The position numbers and the translations under genes are program-made. Shown here in pieces: positions 1 to 7,278 of a stretch of DNA of 7,278 nt. Where the stretch lies: positions 1-7,278 of the forward strand of contig CATPBD010000224.1 of the NCBI GenBank assembly GCA_955652265.1, given 5' to 3'. The notes beneath the pieces were generated by a model. That model saw nothing but the letters and a program-made list of their open reading frames with translations, was not told the origin of the DNA and searched no databases. The first letter of the stretch is position 1. Each line of letters begins with the position of its first letter. Origin of the DNA: an uncultured Gemmatimonadaceae bacterium (GTDB taxonomy: Bacteria > Gemmatimonadota > Gemmatimonadetes > Gemmatimonadales > Gemmatimonadaceae).

Positions 1-95
1 CCGAACGCGCCGCTCGATTGATACAGCGCGGAGCGGGCCCACATCCGGCACGAGAGTGCCTGGTATAGCGCCCAGCGATTCACCATCAGGTCGAA
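1..95 (-). other. Start of the GH94 catalytic barrel, cut by the window edge
   Basis: Residues 2266-2296 read F-D-L-M-V-N-R-W-A-L-Y-Q and end in Y-Q-S-S-G-A-F-G, the conserved opening of the GH94 (alpha/alpha)6 catalytic domain. The catalytic acid and the phosphate-binding residues lie further downstream and cannot be seen, so the phosphorylase activity of this copy cannot be judged. Confidence 0.85.
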
Positions 96-3000
96 CGTTG
101 GCTCGGGCGTTTTCACCTTGATGGTTTCGAGTCTCCTCTCCCAGCTCTTTACGTTCGCGTCCACAGCTTGCCGCGCCGCCTTCGGCATGCGATGGCGCGC
201 AATGATCTCCCGCACCGGGTCCTCGCCCTCGGCGGCGCCGAGCAGCATCACGATATCGCGCGATTCTCCGGGCTCGACCGTTATGCTCACTTGCAAAGCG
301 CAGCACGGATCTATCGTGGCTCCAATCGCTCCCGACAACCCCGCGCGTTCGAGTCCTGCCGGACTTGAAATCGTCCCGTTTCTGCCAAGGAATTCGCGTC
401 GATCCGCCGTGTAGTACGCTACGCGCTCGCTGATCGAAGCGAACGCGATGGTATCGGCGAACTCTGCGTCGAAATAGTTGCGCGCGAACATCGACTGAGT
501 GTTCTCGTCGAAGCTTGTGCGCACCTGGTATTGCGTCTGCTCGCGAGAAATACCGAGCACCCATTCGAGGTACCACGTCAGCGTAAGCTTCTTACGCGTC
601 AGTCCTTCGTTACGCAGGGTCAACACGCTGATCTTCACTGGATCGGCTCGATCCACGCCGATTCGCAACGAGCTCGTGAGGCCCTTGTGGGTGTGATCGA
701 ACACCGAGTAGCCTGCGCCATGTCGCACGCGATATGGTGTTGGCTCGCGAATAGGGCACGGAGTCGCCGTCCAGAGATCACCGTTGGCATCATCGCGCAG
801 GAACACGCAATCGCTCGACGGATCGCGCACGGGGTCGTTGTGCCACGGAGTAATGCGATAGAAGAAACTGTTCCTGGCCCAGGTTACCCCGCTTCCTCCT
901 TCGCTCACGTAAAACCCGCCGGCAGGATTCCCAACCACGTTGATCCACGGCGCCGGTGGGAGATCGCTTCCGGTCAGGTGGATCTCGTATTCGCCATCCT
1001 TGTTGAAGCCGCCCAGACCATTGAACGACTGAAGCCCGGTGCCTGGATCCGGCGTATTCGCGTGGATCGGTACCGTGCCGAGCGGCACGATATCGCGGTT
1101 CATGATCTCGAGCTTGGGTGGATATCTGTCTTCGACACCCGGGAATTCGAGGAAATTTCCGAGTCCAAGCCCATCGCAGTTCACCTGAACCCGGGCCATG
1201 GCCTTGAGCAGTGTGATCTCCTCGGGCTTGAGCAAATCCGCGCGTCTGATGAACACGCCACCGGGTCGATCTAGCAATCCCGCCTCGCTCGACGCCATCG
1301 TCGTCGCCAGCAGCTCGTCACTCAGCTCCTGCATGTAACTCGCGGGATGCATGTTGAGAATCACGAGATCGCAGGTGATTCCCTTCAGTCTCCAGTAGTG
1401 GTGGGTTCTGAGCAGCTGTCGGATGCTCGGCATTCCGACCGGGCTTTCGATAGTTGCCAGAAGTATCGGCCAATCACCTGAAATGCCGAGCGTCCATAAT
1501 GCTTGCTGCCCCAGTTTGTTCTCCTCGACCGCGCTCTGAGCCGGACGGAATCCCGGGTGCGGGAACATCAAATGCCCCGCGAGATCCTGATACAGCGCAG
1601 CGTCCGCGGGCGCGATCCCCAGATCACGCAACTCCGCCTGCGCTTGCGCCCACGAGAGATCGAGAGCGCGGCGCGCACTGTACGGATCGTGATACAGATC
1701 CGCCAGCTCGATCGCCCGCTCCTTGTTCTCGGCGATGAACGTCGTGTACGCAACGTGCGCGGATGCACCGGGTGGGATGCGAATACGCACACGCAGCGAG
1801 AAGATCGGATCGAGCACTGCACCGACAGTTCCCGTCAAGTCGGCGCCTTCGTCAAGAGCCTCGGCGTTTCTGACTGAGCGGCCTCTTCCGACGAACTTTG
1901 CGCGATCGGTTTCGCAGGAGACTTTGCCGACAACTTCCGGTCCCACTGCCACGACGTGTGCGCACCAGATCGCTGCCTCCGTCGCCGAGCGAGGACGTCG
2001 CGTCGCCAGCAACGCGGCATTGGGCTCCAGAAATTCCGTCTGCACAAAGAGATTCTGGAACGCCGGATGCGCGCGATCCGCTTCGGGGGGCGCCAGCACT
2101 ACTTCCGAATAGCTCGTCAGCTCGATCTCCCTCGGCTGAAGCGACCTGTTCGTAAGAATTATCCGTCTGACTTCCGCCGCATCGTCCGATGCCACCGCGA
2201 TCTCGGTGACGGTGTCGATGTCACCATCCCGTCGGATGAAAGTGATCCTGTCGCTGGCGAAGAGAACGCGATACCACTGCGGTTCGGTTCCCGATGGCTG
2301 GTGTGCAGTCGACCAGACATGTCCGGTGCTCAGGTCCTTTACGTAACACCACTGTCCGTAGTTATCGCGCGTCGAGTCGTGACGCCAACGCGTGACGGCC
2401 AGGTTTCCGTAACGGCTGAACCCACCCCCGGCGTTCGTAATCAGCGTCGTGTACGGCACGCTGCCCAGAATCCCCACGATGGGCTGCGGCGTGTGCGGGG
2501 TCTCGATCTCGCGCACTGCCGGTTTCTCCGTTTCGCTCGGTACCCGGGCGGCATCGCTCCCCGAGACGTCCTGCATGACCAGGCGCCGCGGAATCCTCTC
2601 CTGCAGCACGAGCTCCGCGGAGCGTACGAGTGGATCGGTGTGGAACCGGCGCGGCCATATCTGACGGTTGAGCGCGTTGTTGAGAGCGACGATGCTCATT
2701 CCGATGTGATGCGCCATGAAGGTGCACACGATCGTCTTTCTCGAGCCCGGCGAGGGCCGCGTGTAGTCCAGTGCATCGCGAAAGCCGAACGGCCCGAGTG
2801 CGCCCTCTGCTTCGAGCGTCGTCAGATTCTTGAGAGCCTGCCTGGGCTCGACGATCATCGCCAGCAGTGTCGCGTATGGAGCGACCACCAGCTCCTTGCT
2901 GAGTCCGCGCTTGAGCGCCAGATCCGGAACTCCGAAGCCGCGATACTGGTAAGTGTGGAACCTGTCGCGTACGGCGTACGCGGACTCCGAGACTCCCCAC

Positions 3001-6000
3001 GGCACTCCGCGCTCCATGCCGTAAGCGATCTGCCGCTTGACGCATCCCTTGTGCGTCTGGTCGAGCAGCGTGAACGGGAAAGTCTGCATCACCAGCGCCG
3101 GCATCAGGTACTCGAACATGCTCCCGCTCCATGAGAGCAACGTTCTCGTTCCAGCCGCCGCAGTGAGCTGTCGACCCAGCCTGAACCAGTGATCGACCGA
3201 CACATCGTCCTTGGCAACCGCCATGAAGGATGCCAGTCGCGACTCGGAAGCGAGCAAATCGTAGTAGGAGTTGTCGACCGTGTTGCTGCCGATGTGATAA
3301 CCGATCGTGAACAGCTTCCGCTTGTCGTCGTACAGAAAGCGGAAGTCCATCTCGACCGCGTAAGCGTGCGCGCGCTCGGCGATTGCCCTGAGCCGCTTTG
3401 CATCCGCCTCGGAGCACGATGGATCCTTCAGCATCTCGTAGCACGCCTGCTTCAGGGCGATGAGATGTCCGGCGAAGTTCCCGCTGTCGACCGTCGAGAC
3501 GTAGGCCGGCTCGAGCACCCGCAGCTCGTTCAGGTCGTACCAGTTGAAGAAGTGCCCGTGGAACCTTCGCATCCTTTCCAGCGAGCGGAAGACTTTCTCT
3601 ACGCGATCGATCATGTCCGAGCGTGGGATGAAACCGAGGTCCACTGCGCTGACTGTCGAGAGAAGCTGGAGACCGATATTCGTCGGTGATGTGCGAAGAG
3701 CCAATACTGGTTCTGGATCTTCCTGGAAGTTGTCCGGAGCAAGCCAGTGTGTTTCTTCGGTCACGAACTTTTCGAAATAAGTCCAGTGCAGCTTCGCGTA
3801 CCGCAGTGACGCTTGACGCTCCCCTTCGGTGAGGTGAACCTCACCCAGAATCGCCGGCCGGCTCAGTGCGGACGCGATGCTGGGGCTCGCGAACCAGACG
3901 AGTACCAGCGGAAGCGTTCCCATGATGAACAGGAATCGATCGTTGGGGCTCGCAGCGCGCCCTACGGTAACATGAAGACCGATCGCTACACCCAGCGCGA
4001 GACAGAGCGTGGTCACCGGCAGCATCTTGCGCCAGATCTCGAGCTGAGATCCCATTCCCATCGAGCGCTCGACCTGCGATGCGGTTTGCCACTCGATAAG
4101 GTGTCGATGGCTGATGAATAGTCTGTAAAGCGTTCGGAGGATTGCGTCCGCAGATACGACCGCTTGATGCGGAAGGAAGACCACTGCGAGCAGGAACTGC
4201 TGTGCGTTTGTTGCCGCGTCGCGACCAACCGCCAGATAATACGCCAGCCACGACTGGTCGCGTGGCGGCCGCACTAGCGATATCGCAAGCGAGAACAGCC
4301 AGGGAAACGCAATTGCAGCGAGTACGAGCACCGTCCACCGGATGACGGCGCCCGGGAGTAGGAACCACCCGGTGATGAGCATCGCCAGCTGTGCGATCTC
4401 GACGAGACTGCGGCGCAGGTTGTCAAAGATCTTCCAACGGGAGATTGCAGACAGCCGGTTTGGTACTGGACCGTCCGGGCCTGGAACCGTGCCCTTGAGC
4501 CACCCGAGCAGTTGCCAGTCACCGCGGATCCACCGGTGCTTGCGACGTGTGAAGGTGAGGTAGCGGGCAGGATAGTCGTCGTACACCTCGATGTCGGTCG
4601 CGAGCCCGGCACGCGCGTACGTCCCTTCAATCAAGTCGTGGCTGAGGAGCGTGTTTTCCGGAAACCGTCCGTGCGTTGCGTCCTCGAAGGCATCGACGTC
4701 GTAGATCCCTTTTCCGGTGAAGCTGCCTTCACCAAAGAGATCCTGATACACGTCGGATACAGCCGTAGTGTAAGGATCGACACCCGGATGCCCCGAGTGG
4801 ATCGCGGCAAAGAAGGAGCGGTGTGCGCTCGTAAGCGACACCCCAACCCGCGGCTGAATGATCCCGTAACCTTTGACGACTCGCCCCGCCATTGGATCGT
4901 ACTGCGCGCGATTGAGTGGGTGCGCGATGCTGCCGACGAGAAGCTGGGCTGCGTCCCGCGGCAGCACCGTGTCGGAGTCGAGCGTGATCACATAACGGAC
5001 GAAACTCAGTCTGCTCGTATCGCCGACAATCGTGGTGAACGCATCCCTCGCGCTACCTCGCAGGAACTTGTTGAACTGCGCAAGTTTTCCGCGCTTGCGC
5101 TCCCAGCCCATCCATACGTTCTGCTTCGCATTCCACAAACGAGGCCGGTGGAATAGAAAAAACACATCGGCTCCGCTATTTCTGTATTTCGCGTTCAGGG
5201 CACGGATACCCGATGTCGCGGCGGCCAGGATTTCTTCGTCATCCGGCCTGTGCTCAGTCGGCGAGTCAGTGAAATCGCTGAGTATCGCGAACTGCAGGTT
5301 GGGGTCGCGGTTGGCGAGGTACTGTACCTCGAGATGCTCGAGCGCCTCTTCCACGCCGTGAACACTGCCGAGAAGGGTCGGCACGACCACGGCGGTCATG
5401 TACTCTTCGGGAATGCCGTCGTCCCGGAGCTCGAGCTTGGGAAGCAGTCGGGGCGGCATCAGCAGCGTTATGAGCTGGTTGATGACGCTGATCCCGATCT
5501 CGCTCGCTGGTATGAGAGCGACGAGAACGATAATGAGCTTTATGCTCGCAGGTGCGGTTTCTACCACTTCGAGAATCACCGCCAGCGCGAGCATCGTGAA
5601 CAGCGTTATCCCGCCGAAGTAGAGCGTGTTCGGATGGCGCTGCGTCCAGCGATACAGCCATTCTCCGGGAGGCGGTGTGTACCCGACCTTCTCCTCGAGA
5701 GTCCTGCGTCCCTCGTCTACCAGGAAATAGCCGACGTGCGCACGTCGCGCATCGGCCGGGTCAGCGAGTTTCGCCAACGCCAGGACTTCACTCGCGATTT
5801 CTTCCTCTGGCCGTTTCACGCGCTTCGCGACGTGCTCGACGATGTGCCGGTAATGATCGCGCGTTCCGAACGTCATCGACGAGTAGTGACCGCTCGGATC
5901 CTGTCGAAGTAGTTTTTCGGTGGCGCTCTGCGCCTCGACGAAGTCCTTCCAATCGAGTCGCGATATGGTGCGCAGGCTCGTGATGCTGTTGGCAACTGTT

Positions 6001-6890
6001 ACCTGGGTGAGAGCTACCCGGCGATTCGAGCGCGTCGCGGCTTCTTCTGCGCTCGGCCCGTCTTCCGCGATCCACTGCTCGAGCCAGATCAGCGGAGTGA
6101 AATTCGTCTGATACGAGCGGACCTGCTGGAGGAACCGTGCGACCCACGTGGGAGTGAATGGAGGATGCTCATCCACGAATGCAGCAAGTGCCGTCGCCAG
6201 TGCTTGCGCAGATTCCTCACTAGCTTCCCGCAATATCGTCGCGGCTCTGTCGGCGGATTCCACTTCCTTGAGCCGGGCTGCGACACGTAGCGCCATTCGC
6301 CGGATGTTCTCGACGAGACCGAGCCTGAGCATAGTCGGGATTGCCCACAGCTCGCCCATTCGTAGCGATGTGACAGTTTGATACTCGCGCACGAACAACG
6401 TGATGTTGTCGAGGTCTAGATGGCCCTCGGTGTGCGCGATCAGCTCTATTGCTACCTCGTACGCGCGCGGGTAGCCGGCGAGAGAGCCGGTCGCAAGTTT
6501 GGGAAGCTCCTCGTAGTAACCCTTGGGGAGGTTAGTCCGGATCTCTCGAATGTGCTCCTGAACGATATAGAAGTTGTCCAGAAGCCAGTCGCCGGCAGGG
6601 CTGATGTCGAGACCCCGCTCAGCCCCGTGATTCAGCTCTTGGTAAACTCGATCGAGAACTACTTTCGTGTCGTCGAGGCGTAACAGCAGCGGGCCCGGAC
6701 CACGCTGCTTCTGCGCTGGAAGCAGATGGTGCCCGCGCGCGACCGCGCGCGCGCGTTCGCCAAGTCGCTCGGCGCCCAATACTTCACCGCGGATCGGGCC
6801 GACAAGTTCTTCGCCCGCTCCATCACGTGAGCGGCCGAATAGACGACTCAGAATTGTTGCAGGACTTTTGGGCGGGATTGCTGTTGCCAC
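1..6890 (-). CDS. ndvB: Cyclic beta-1,2-glucan synthase (NdvB/ChvB/Cgs type), 3' end missing
   Basis: This is a giant multidomain inner-membrane enzyme. By family knowledge it builds beta-1,2-glucan from UDP-glucose on itself as protein intermediate, trims it by phosphorolysis and cyclises it. Seen here: 2296 codons without a stop. Conserved N-terminal block around D95-W102 and L-P-K-G-Y-Y-E-E-L-P (about 120-130). Membrane segments near 425-443, 450-476, 829-850, 852-873, 957-976 and 986-1002, matching the six-span layout described for Brucella Cgs. GT84 core with D638-S-D-T, H751-D-L-I-E-G and R783-K-H-R-W-I-R-G. Glucoamylase-like region with W1254-S-G-S-M-F-E-Y. Two GH94-type beta-sandwiches, then the first residues of the GH94 catalytic domain. 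Roughly 500 C-terminal residues should lie beyond base 1. The GTG at 6890 is the only ATG/GTG/TTG between the in-frame TGA at 6902-6900 and the family-like block starting near E36-V-L-G-A-E-R-L. All glycosyltransferase motifs I checked are intact, so it looks functional. The family call is very secure; the symbol is by homology only. Confidence 0.96.
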   Translation of the reverse strand, partial: MATAIPPKSPATILSRLFGRSRDGAGEELVGPIRGEVLGAERLGERARAVARGHHLLPAQKQRGPGPLLLRLDDTKVVLDRVYQELNHGAERGLDISPAGDWLLDNFYIVQEHIREIRTNLPKGYYEELPKLATGSLAGYPRAYEVAIELIAHTEGHLDLDNITLFVREYQTVTSLRMGELWAIPTMLRLGLVENIRRMALRVAARLKEVESADRAATILREASEESAQALATALAAFVDEHPPFTPTWVARFLQQVRSYQTNFTPLIWLEQWIAEDGPSAEEAATRSNRRVALTQVTVANSITSLRTISRLDWKDFVEAQSATEKLLRQDPSGHYSSMTFGTRDHYRHIVEHVAKRVKRPEEEIASEVLALAKLADPADARRAHVGYFLVDEGRRTLEEKVGYTPPPGEWLYRWTQRHPNTLYFGGITLFTMLALAVILEVVETAPASIKLIIVLVALIPASEIGISVINQLITLLMPPRLLPKLELRDDGIPEEYMTAVVVPTLLGSVHGVEEALEHLEVQYLANRDPNLQFAILSDFTDSPTEHRPDDEEILAAATSGIRALNAKYRNSGADVFFLFHRPRLWNAKQNVWMGWERKRGKLAQFNKFLRGSARDAFTTIVGDTSRLSFVRYVITLDSDTVLPRDAAQLLVGSIAHPLNRAQYDPMAGRVVKGYGIIQPRVGVSLTSAHRSFFAAIHSGHPGVDPYTTAVSDVYQDLFGEGSFTGKGIYDVDAFEDATHGRFPENTLLSHDLIEGTYARAGLATDIEVYDDYPARYLTFTRRKHRWIRGDWQLLGWLKGTVPGPDGPVPNRLSAISRWKIFDNLRRSLVEIAQLAMLITGWFLLPGAVIRWTVLVLAAIAFPWLFSLAISLVRPPRDQSWLAYYLAVGRDAATNAQQFLLAVVFLPHQAVVSADAILRTLYRLFISHRHLIEWQTASQVERSMGMGSQLEIWRKMLPVTTLCLALGVAIGLHVTVGRAASPNDRFLFIMGTLPLVLVWFASPSIASALSRPAILGEVHLTEGERQASLRYAKLHWTYFEKFVTEETHWLAPDNFQEDPEPVLALRTSPTNIGLQLLSTVSAVDLGFIPRSDMIDRVEKVFRSLERMRRFHGHFFNWYDLNELRVLEPAYVSTVDSGNFAGHLIALKQACYEMLKDPSCSEADAKRLRAIAERAHAYAVEMDFRFLYDDKRKLFTIGYHIGSNTVDNSYYDLLASESRLASFMAVAKDDVSVDHWFRLGRQLTAAAGTRTLLSWSGSMFEYLMPALVMQTFPFTLLDQTHKGCVKRQIAYGMERGVPWGVSESAYAVRDRFHTYQYRGFGVPDLALKRGLSKELVVAPYATLLAMIVEPRQALKNLTTLEAEGALGPFGFRDALDYTRPSPGSRKTIVCTFMAHHIGMSIVALNNALNRQIWPRRFHTDPLVRSAELVLQERIPRRLVMQDVSGSDAARVPSETEKPAVREIETPHTPQPIVGILGSVPYTTLITNAGGGFSRYGNLAVTRWRHDSTRDNYGQWCYVKDLSTGHVWSTAHQPSGTEPQWYRVLFASDRITFIRRDGDIDTVTEIAVASDDAAEVRRIILTNRSLQPREIELTSYSEVVLAPPEADRAHPAFQNLFVQTEFLEPNAALLATRRPRSATEAAIWCAHVVAVGPEVVGKVSCETDRAKFVGRGRSVRNAEALDEGADLTGTVGAVLDPIFSLRVRIRIPPGASAHVAYTTFIAENKERAIELADLYHDPYSARRALDLSWAQAQAELRDLGIAPADAALYQDLAGHLMFPHPGFRPAQSAVEENKLGQQALWTLGISGDWPILLATIESPVGMPSIRQLLRTHHYWRLKGITCDLVILNMHPASYMQELSDELLATTMASSEAGLLDRPGGVFIRRADLLKPEEITLLKAMARVQVNCDGLGLGNFLEFPGVEDRYPPKLEIMNRDIVPLGTVPIHANTPDPGTGLQSFNGLGGFNKDGEYEIHLTGSDLPPAPWINVVGNPAGGFYVSEGGSGVTWARNSFFYRITPWHNDPVRDPSSDCVFLRDDANGDLWTATPCPIREPTPYRVRHGAGYSVFDHTHKGLTSSLRIGVDRADPVKISVLTLRNEGLTRKKLTLTWYLEWVLGISREQTQYQVRTSFDENTQSMFARNYFDAEFADTIAFASISERVAYYTADRREFLGRNGTISSPAGLERAGLSGAIGATIDPCCALQVSITVEPGESRDIVMLLGAAEGEDPVREIIARHRMPKAARQAVDANVKSWERRLETIKVKTPEPTFDLMVNRWALYQALSCRMWARSALYQSSGAF
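156..968 (-). other. Second GH94-type beta-sandwich domain (residues ~1975-2245)
   Basis: This is a second sandwich with the hallmark blocks of GH94 phosphorylases: G1991-G-F-Y-V-S-E-G-G-S-G-V-T-W, T2014-P-W-H-N-D-P-V, a histidine-rich turn (F-D-H-T-H-K-G), L-T-L-R-N-E-G and W-Y-L-E-W2110-V-L-G. In the family it packs against the catalytic barrel that follows and helps form the active site for phosphorolysis of beta-1,2-glucan. Its conservation is better than that of the first copy, in keeping with being the one paired to the active barrel. Confidence 0.85.
1731..2489 (-). other. First GH94-type beta-sandwich domain (residues ~1468-1720)
   Basis: The segment opens with I-L-G-S-V-P-Y-T-T-L-I-T-N-A-G-G-G-F-S (about 1474-1492) and runs through strand-rich sequence with R-R-I-I-L-T-N-R-S and an H-V-A-Y-T-T-F-I-A-E-N-K end near residue 1718. 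This is the supersandwich fold of former glycosyltransferase family 36, now GH94. It is followed by a shorter helical stretch (about 1721-1970, with W-T-L-G-I-S-G-D-W-P) rather than a complete catalytic barrel, so this copy is probably structural or glucan-binding. The boundaries are approximate. Confidence 0.8.
2691..3353 (-). other. Glucoamylase-like region of the glucan synthase (residues ~1180-1400)
   Basis: This region lies after the last membrane segment and is predicted cytosolic. It contains D1182-F-R-F-L-Y-D, an I-G-S-N-T-V-D-N-S-Y-Y-D block, W1254-S-G-S-M-F-E-Y-L-M-P, P1297-W-G-V-S-E-S-A-Y and M1392-A-H-H-I-G-M-S. These are the conserved blocks of the putative glucoamylase domain found in cyclic glucan synthases. 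Just before it, R1066-T-S-P-T-N-I-G and E1127-P-A-Y-V-S-T-V-D-S-G-N are also typical. A helical-barrel fold is likely. Its exact contribution to cyclisation or chain processing cannot be told from sequence. Confidence 0.85.
4491..5402 (-). other. GT84 glycosyltransferase core of the glucan synthase (residues ~497-800)
   Basis: This cytosolic segment lies between the first and second membrane pairs and carries the polymerising activity. It opens with a GT-A-like strand (E-E-Y-M-T-A-V-V-V-P-T, residues 495-505) and continues through a very conserved block (H581-R-P-R-L-W-N, then W593-M-G-W-E-R-K-R-G-K-L). D638-S-D-T is the DxD-type metal and UDP-sugar site. H751-D-L-I-E-G supplies the probable acidic catalytic residue. 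R783-K-H-R-W-I-R-G-D-W matches the QxxRW-type acceptor motif of processive glycosyltransferases. The motif assignments come from the sequence; the catalytic roles are inferred from related GT2/GT84 enzymes. Confidence 0.9.
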
Positions 6891-6957
6891 GTCACCTACT
6901 CAACGCCAAAGATGTGCCGCTCCCAAATGGAGCACGCCGCAAAATATCCCTGTTCGC
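6891..6957 (-). other. Spacer between the small gene and the glucan synthase gene
   Basis: These 67 bases lie between the TAA of the small gene and the GTG of the synthase. An in-frame TGA for the synthase frame sits at 6902-6900. A 5-bp stem (GCTCC/GGAGC) with a 5-base loop lies at 6919-6933, without a following T-run, so it is not a good terminator. A TATTTT resembling a weak -10 box follows the small gene's stop but has no partner -35 at the usual distance. The ribosome-binding sequence AGGTGA (6897-6892) ends one base before the GTG, closer than normal. The short spacing and shared strand suggest cotranscription. Confidence 0.6.
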
Positions 6958-7236
6958 TTACTCGGCGTAGTAGGCCTGAATACAGAGCGTCACTAGGTCC
7001 TGACGGACACGCTCATATTGATCCGCATTCTGTGGCCGCAAGGATTCTGCGAGTGAGTTCCACAGCTGCTTGAAGATGACGATGAGTTCCTCGGGCCTGA
7101 TGTCCTGATCATGAGCCTCCCGGGCCATTCTGCGAAGAAGGCTCGCGCGCTGCTGTGTTGGACCGTCGGGTCGTTTGAGCTGCTCGGTGAGCGCGGTTCG
7201 CAACTCCTTCATTGTGCTTTCAGAAAGTGAGCTCAC
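6958..7236 (-). CDS. Small charged alpha-helical protein of unknown function
   Basis: The frame ends with TAA at 6960-6958 and gives 92 residues from the GTG at 7236. I do not recognise a family with certainty. The sequence is rich in Leu, Arg, Glu and Gln, has no signal peptide, membrane segment, cysteine pair or metal motif, and reads as three or four amphipathic helices. Its most distinctive parts are D-I-R-P-E-E-L-I-V-I-F-K-Q-L-W in the middle and L-V-T-L-C-I-Q-A-Y-Y-A-E at the end. A small soluble regulatory or adaptor-like protein fits, but that is inference. The start is uncertain: the frame stays open for 14 further codons to the window edge, so the gene may begin outside; an ATG at 7212 is another candidate, and no site has a strong Shine-Dalgarno sequence. 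It lies 67 bases upstream of the synthase on the same strand, so an operon is plausible. Confidence 0.65.
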   Translation of the reverse strand: MSSLSESTMKELRTALTEQLKRPDGPTQQRASLLRRMAREAHDQDIRPEELIVIFKQLWNSLAESLRPQNADQYERVRQDLVTLCIQAYYAE

Positions 7237-7278
7237 GGGGCCTTGAGCAATGGTTTTTCCGACCCTCTGACTGGTCGC

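Noticed and set aside
531..1274. 247-residue plus-strand open frame
   Set aside because: It is antisense to the second GH94 sandwich, whose residues are clearly conserved; the plus frame has no family resemblance.
1956..3134. 392-residue open frame on the plus strand
   Set aside because: It lies antisense within the glucan synthase gene, its translation is Arg-rich without recognisable domains, and the minus-strand frame here carries conserved family blocks.
2362..3444. 360-residue open frame on the minus strand in another frame
   Set aside because: It is a frame shadow of the synthase's glucoamylase-like and first sandwich regions; the composition is Arg/Gly/Ala-rich and no domain is visible.
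4512..5912. Plus-strand open frames of 214 and 220 residues opposite the GT84 region
   Set aside because: They are shadows produced by codon bias; the true coding frame is shown by D-S-D-T, H-D-L-I-E-G and R-K-H-R-W in the minus frame.
6919..6933. Hairpin in the spacer as a transcription terminator
   Set aside because: The stem is only 5 bp and no T-run follows it on the minus strand, so there is no basis for a rho-independent terminator.
1..7278. CRISPR array, tRNA/rRNA, insertion sequence, prophage or phage-defence module
   Set aside because: I saw no regularly spaced repeats, no cloverleaf or rRNA signatures, no terminal inverted repeats and no transposase or nuclease motifs; nearly all of the DNA is explained by the two minus-strand genes.

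Overview
The window is almost entirely one gene. Reading the minus strand from a GTG at 6890 down to base 1, a single frame stays open for 2296 complete codons plus two bases, and the gene runs off the left edge. I translated it throughout and met no stop and no frameshift. The product is a very large inner-membrane cyclic beta-1,2-glucan synthase of the NdvB/ChvB/Cgs type. About four fifths of the usual ~2800-residue protein is present; the C-terminal glycoside-phosphorylase (GH94) barrel is cut off just after it begins.

Layout in direction of transcription (right to left): 7278-6958 is a small alpha-helical protein of unknown function whose frame is also open to the right edge. 6957-6891 is a 67-base spacer with a weak hairpin and no convincing promoter or terminator. 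6890-1 is the synthase, ordered as a cytosolic N-terminal region (residues 1-420), a membrane hairpin (425-476), a GT84 glycosyltransferase core (about 497-800), two more membrane pairs (829-873 and 957-1002), a glucoamylase-like region (1180-1400), a first GH94-type beta-sandwich (1468-1720), a helical linker, a second beta-sandwich (1975-2245), and the first 30 residues of the GH94 catalytic domain.

From family knowledge, the GT84 part polymerises UDP-glucose into a protein-linked beta-1,2-glucan, and the C-terminal GH94 part controls chain length before the ring is closed. Cyclic glucans usually serve periplasmic osmoadaptation and host interaction. No transporter (NdvA/ChvA-like) gene is visible here.

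The organism is a GC-rich bacterium with G/C-biased third codon positions. Cyclic glucan synthases are best known in Alphaproteobacteria, but homologues occur in other phyla, and nothing here fixes the lineage. Many long open frames on the plus strand and in other minus frames are shadows of the giant gene. I saw no tRNA, rRNA, CRISPR array, insertion sequence or attachment site, and no evidence of a new multi-gene system; the least explained item is the small gene upstream of the synthase.
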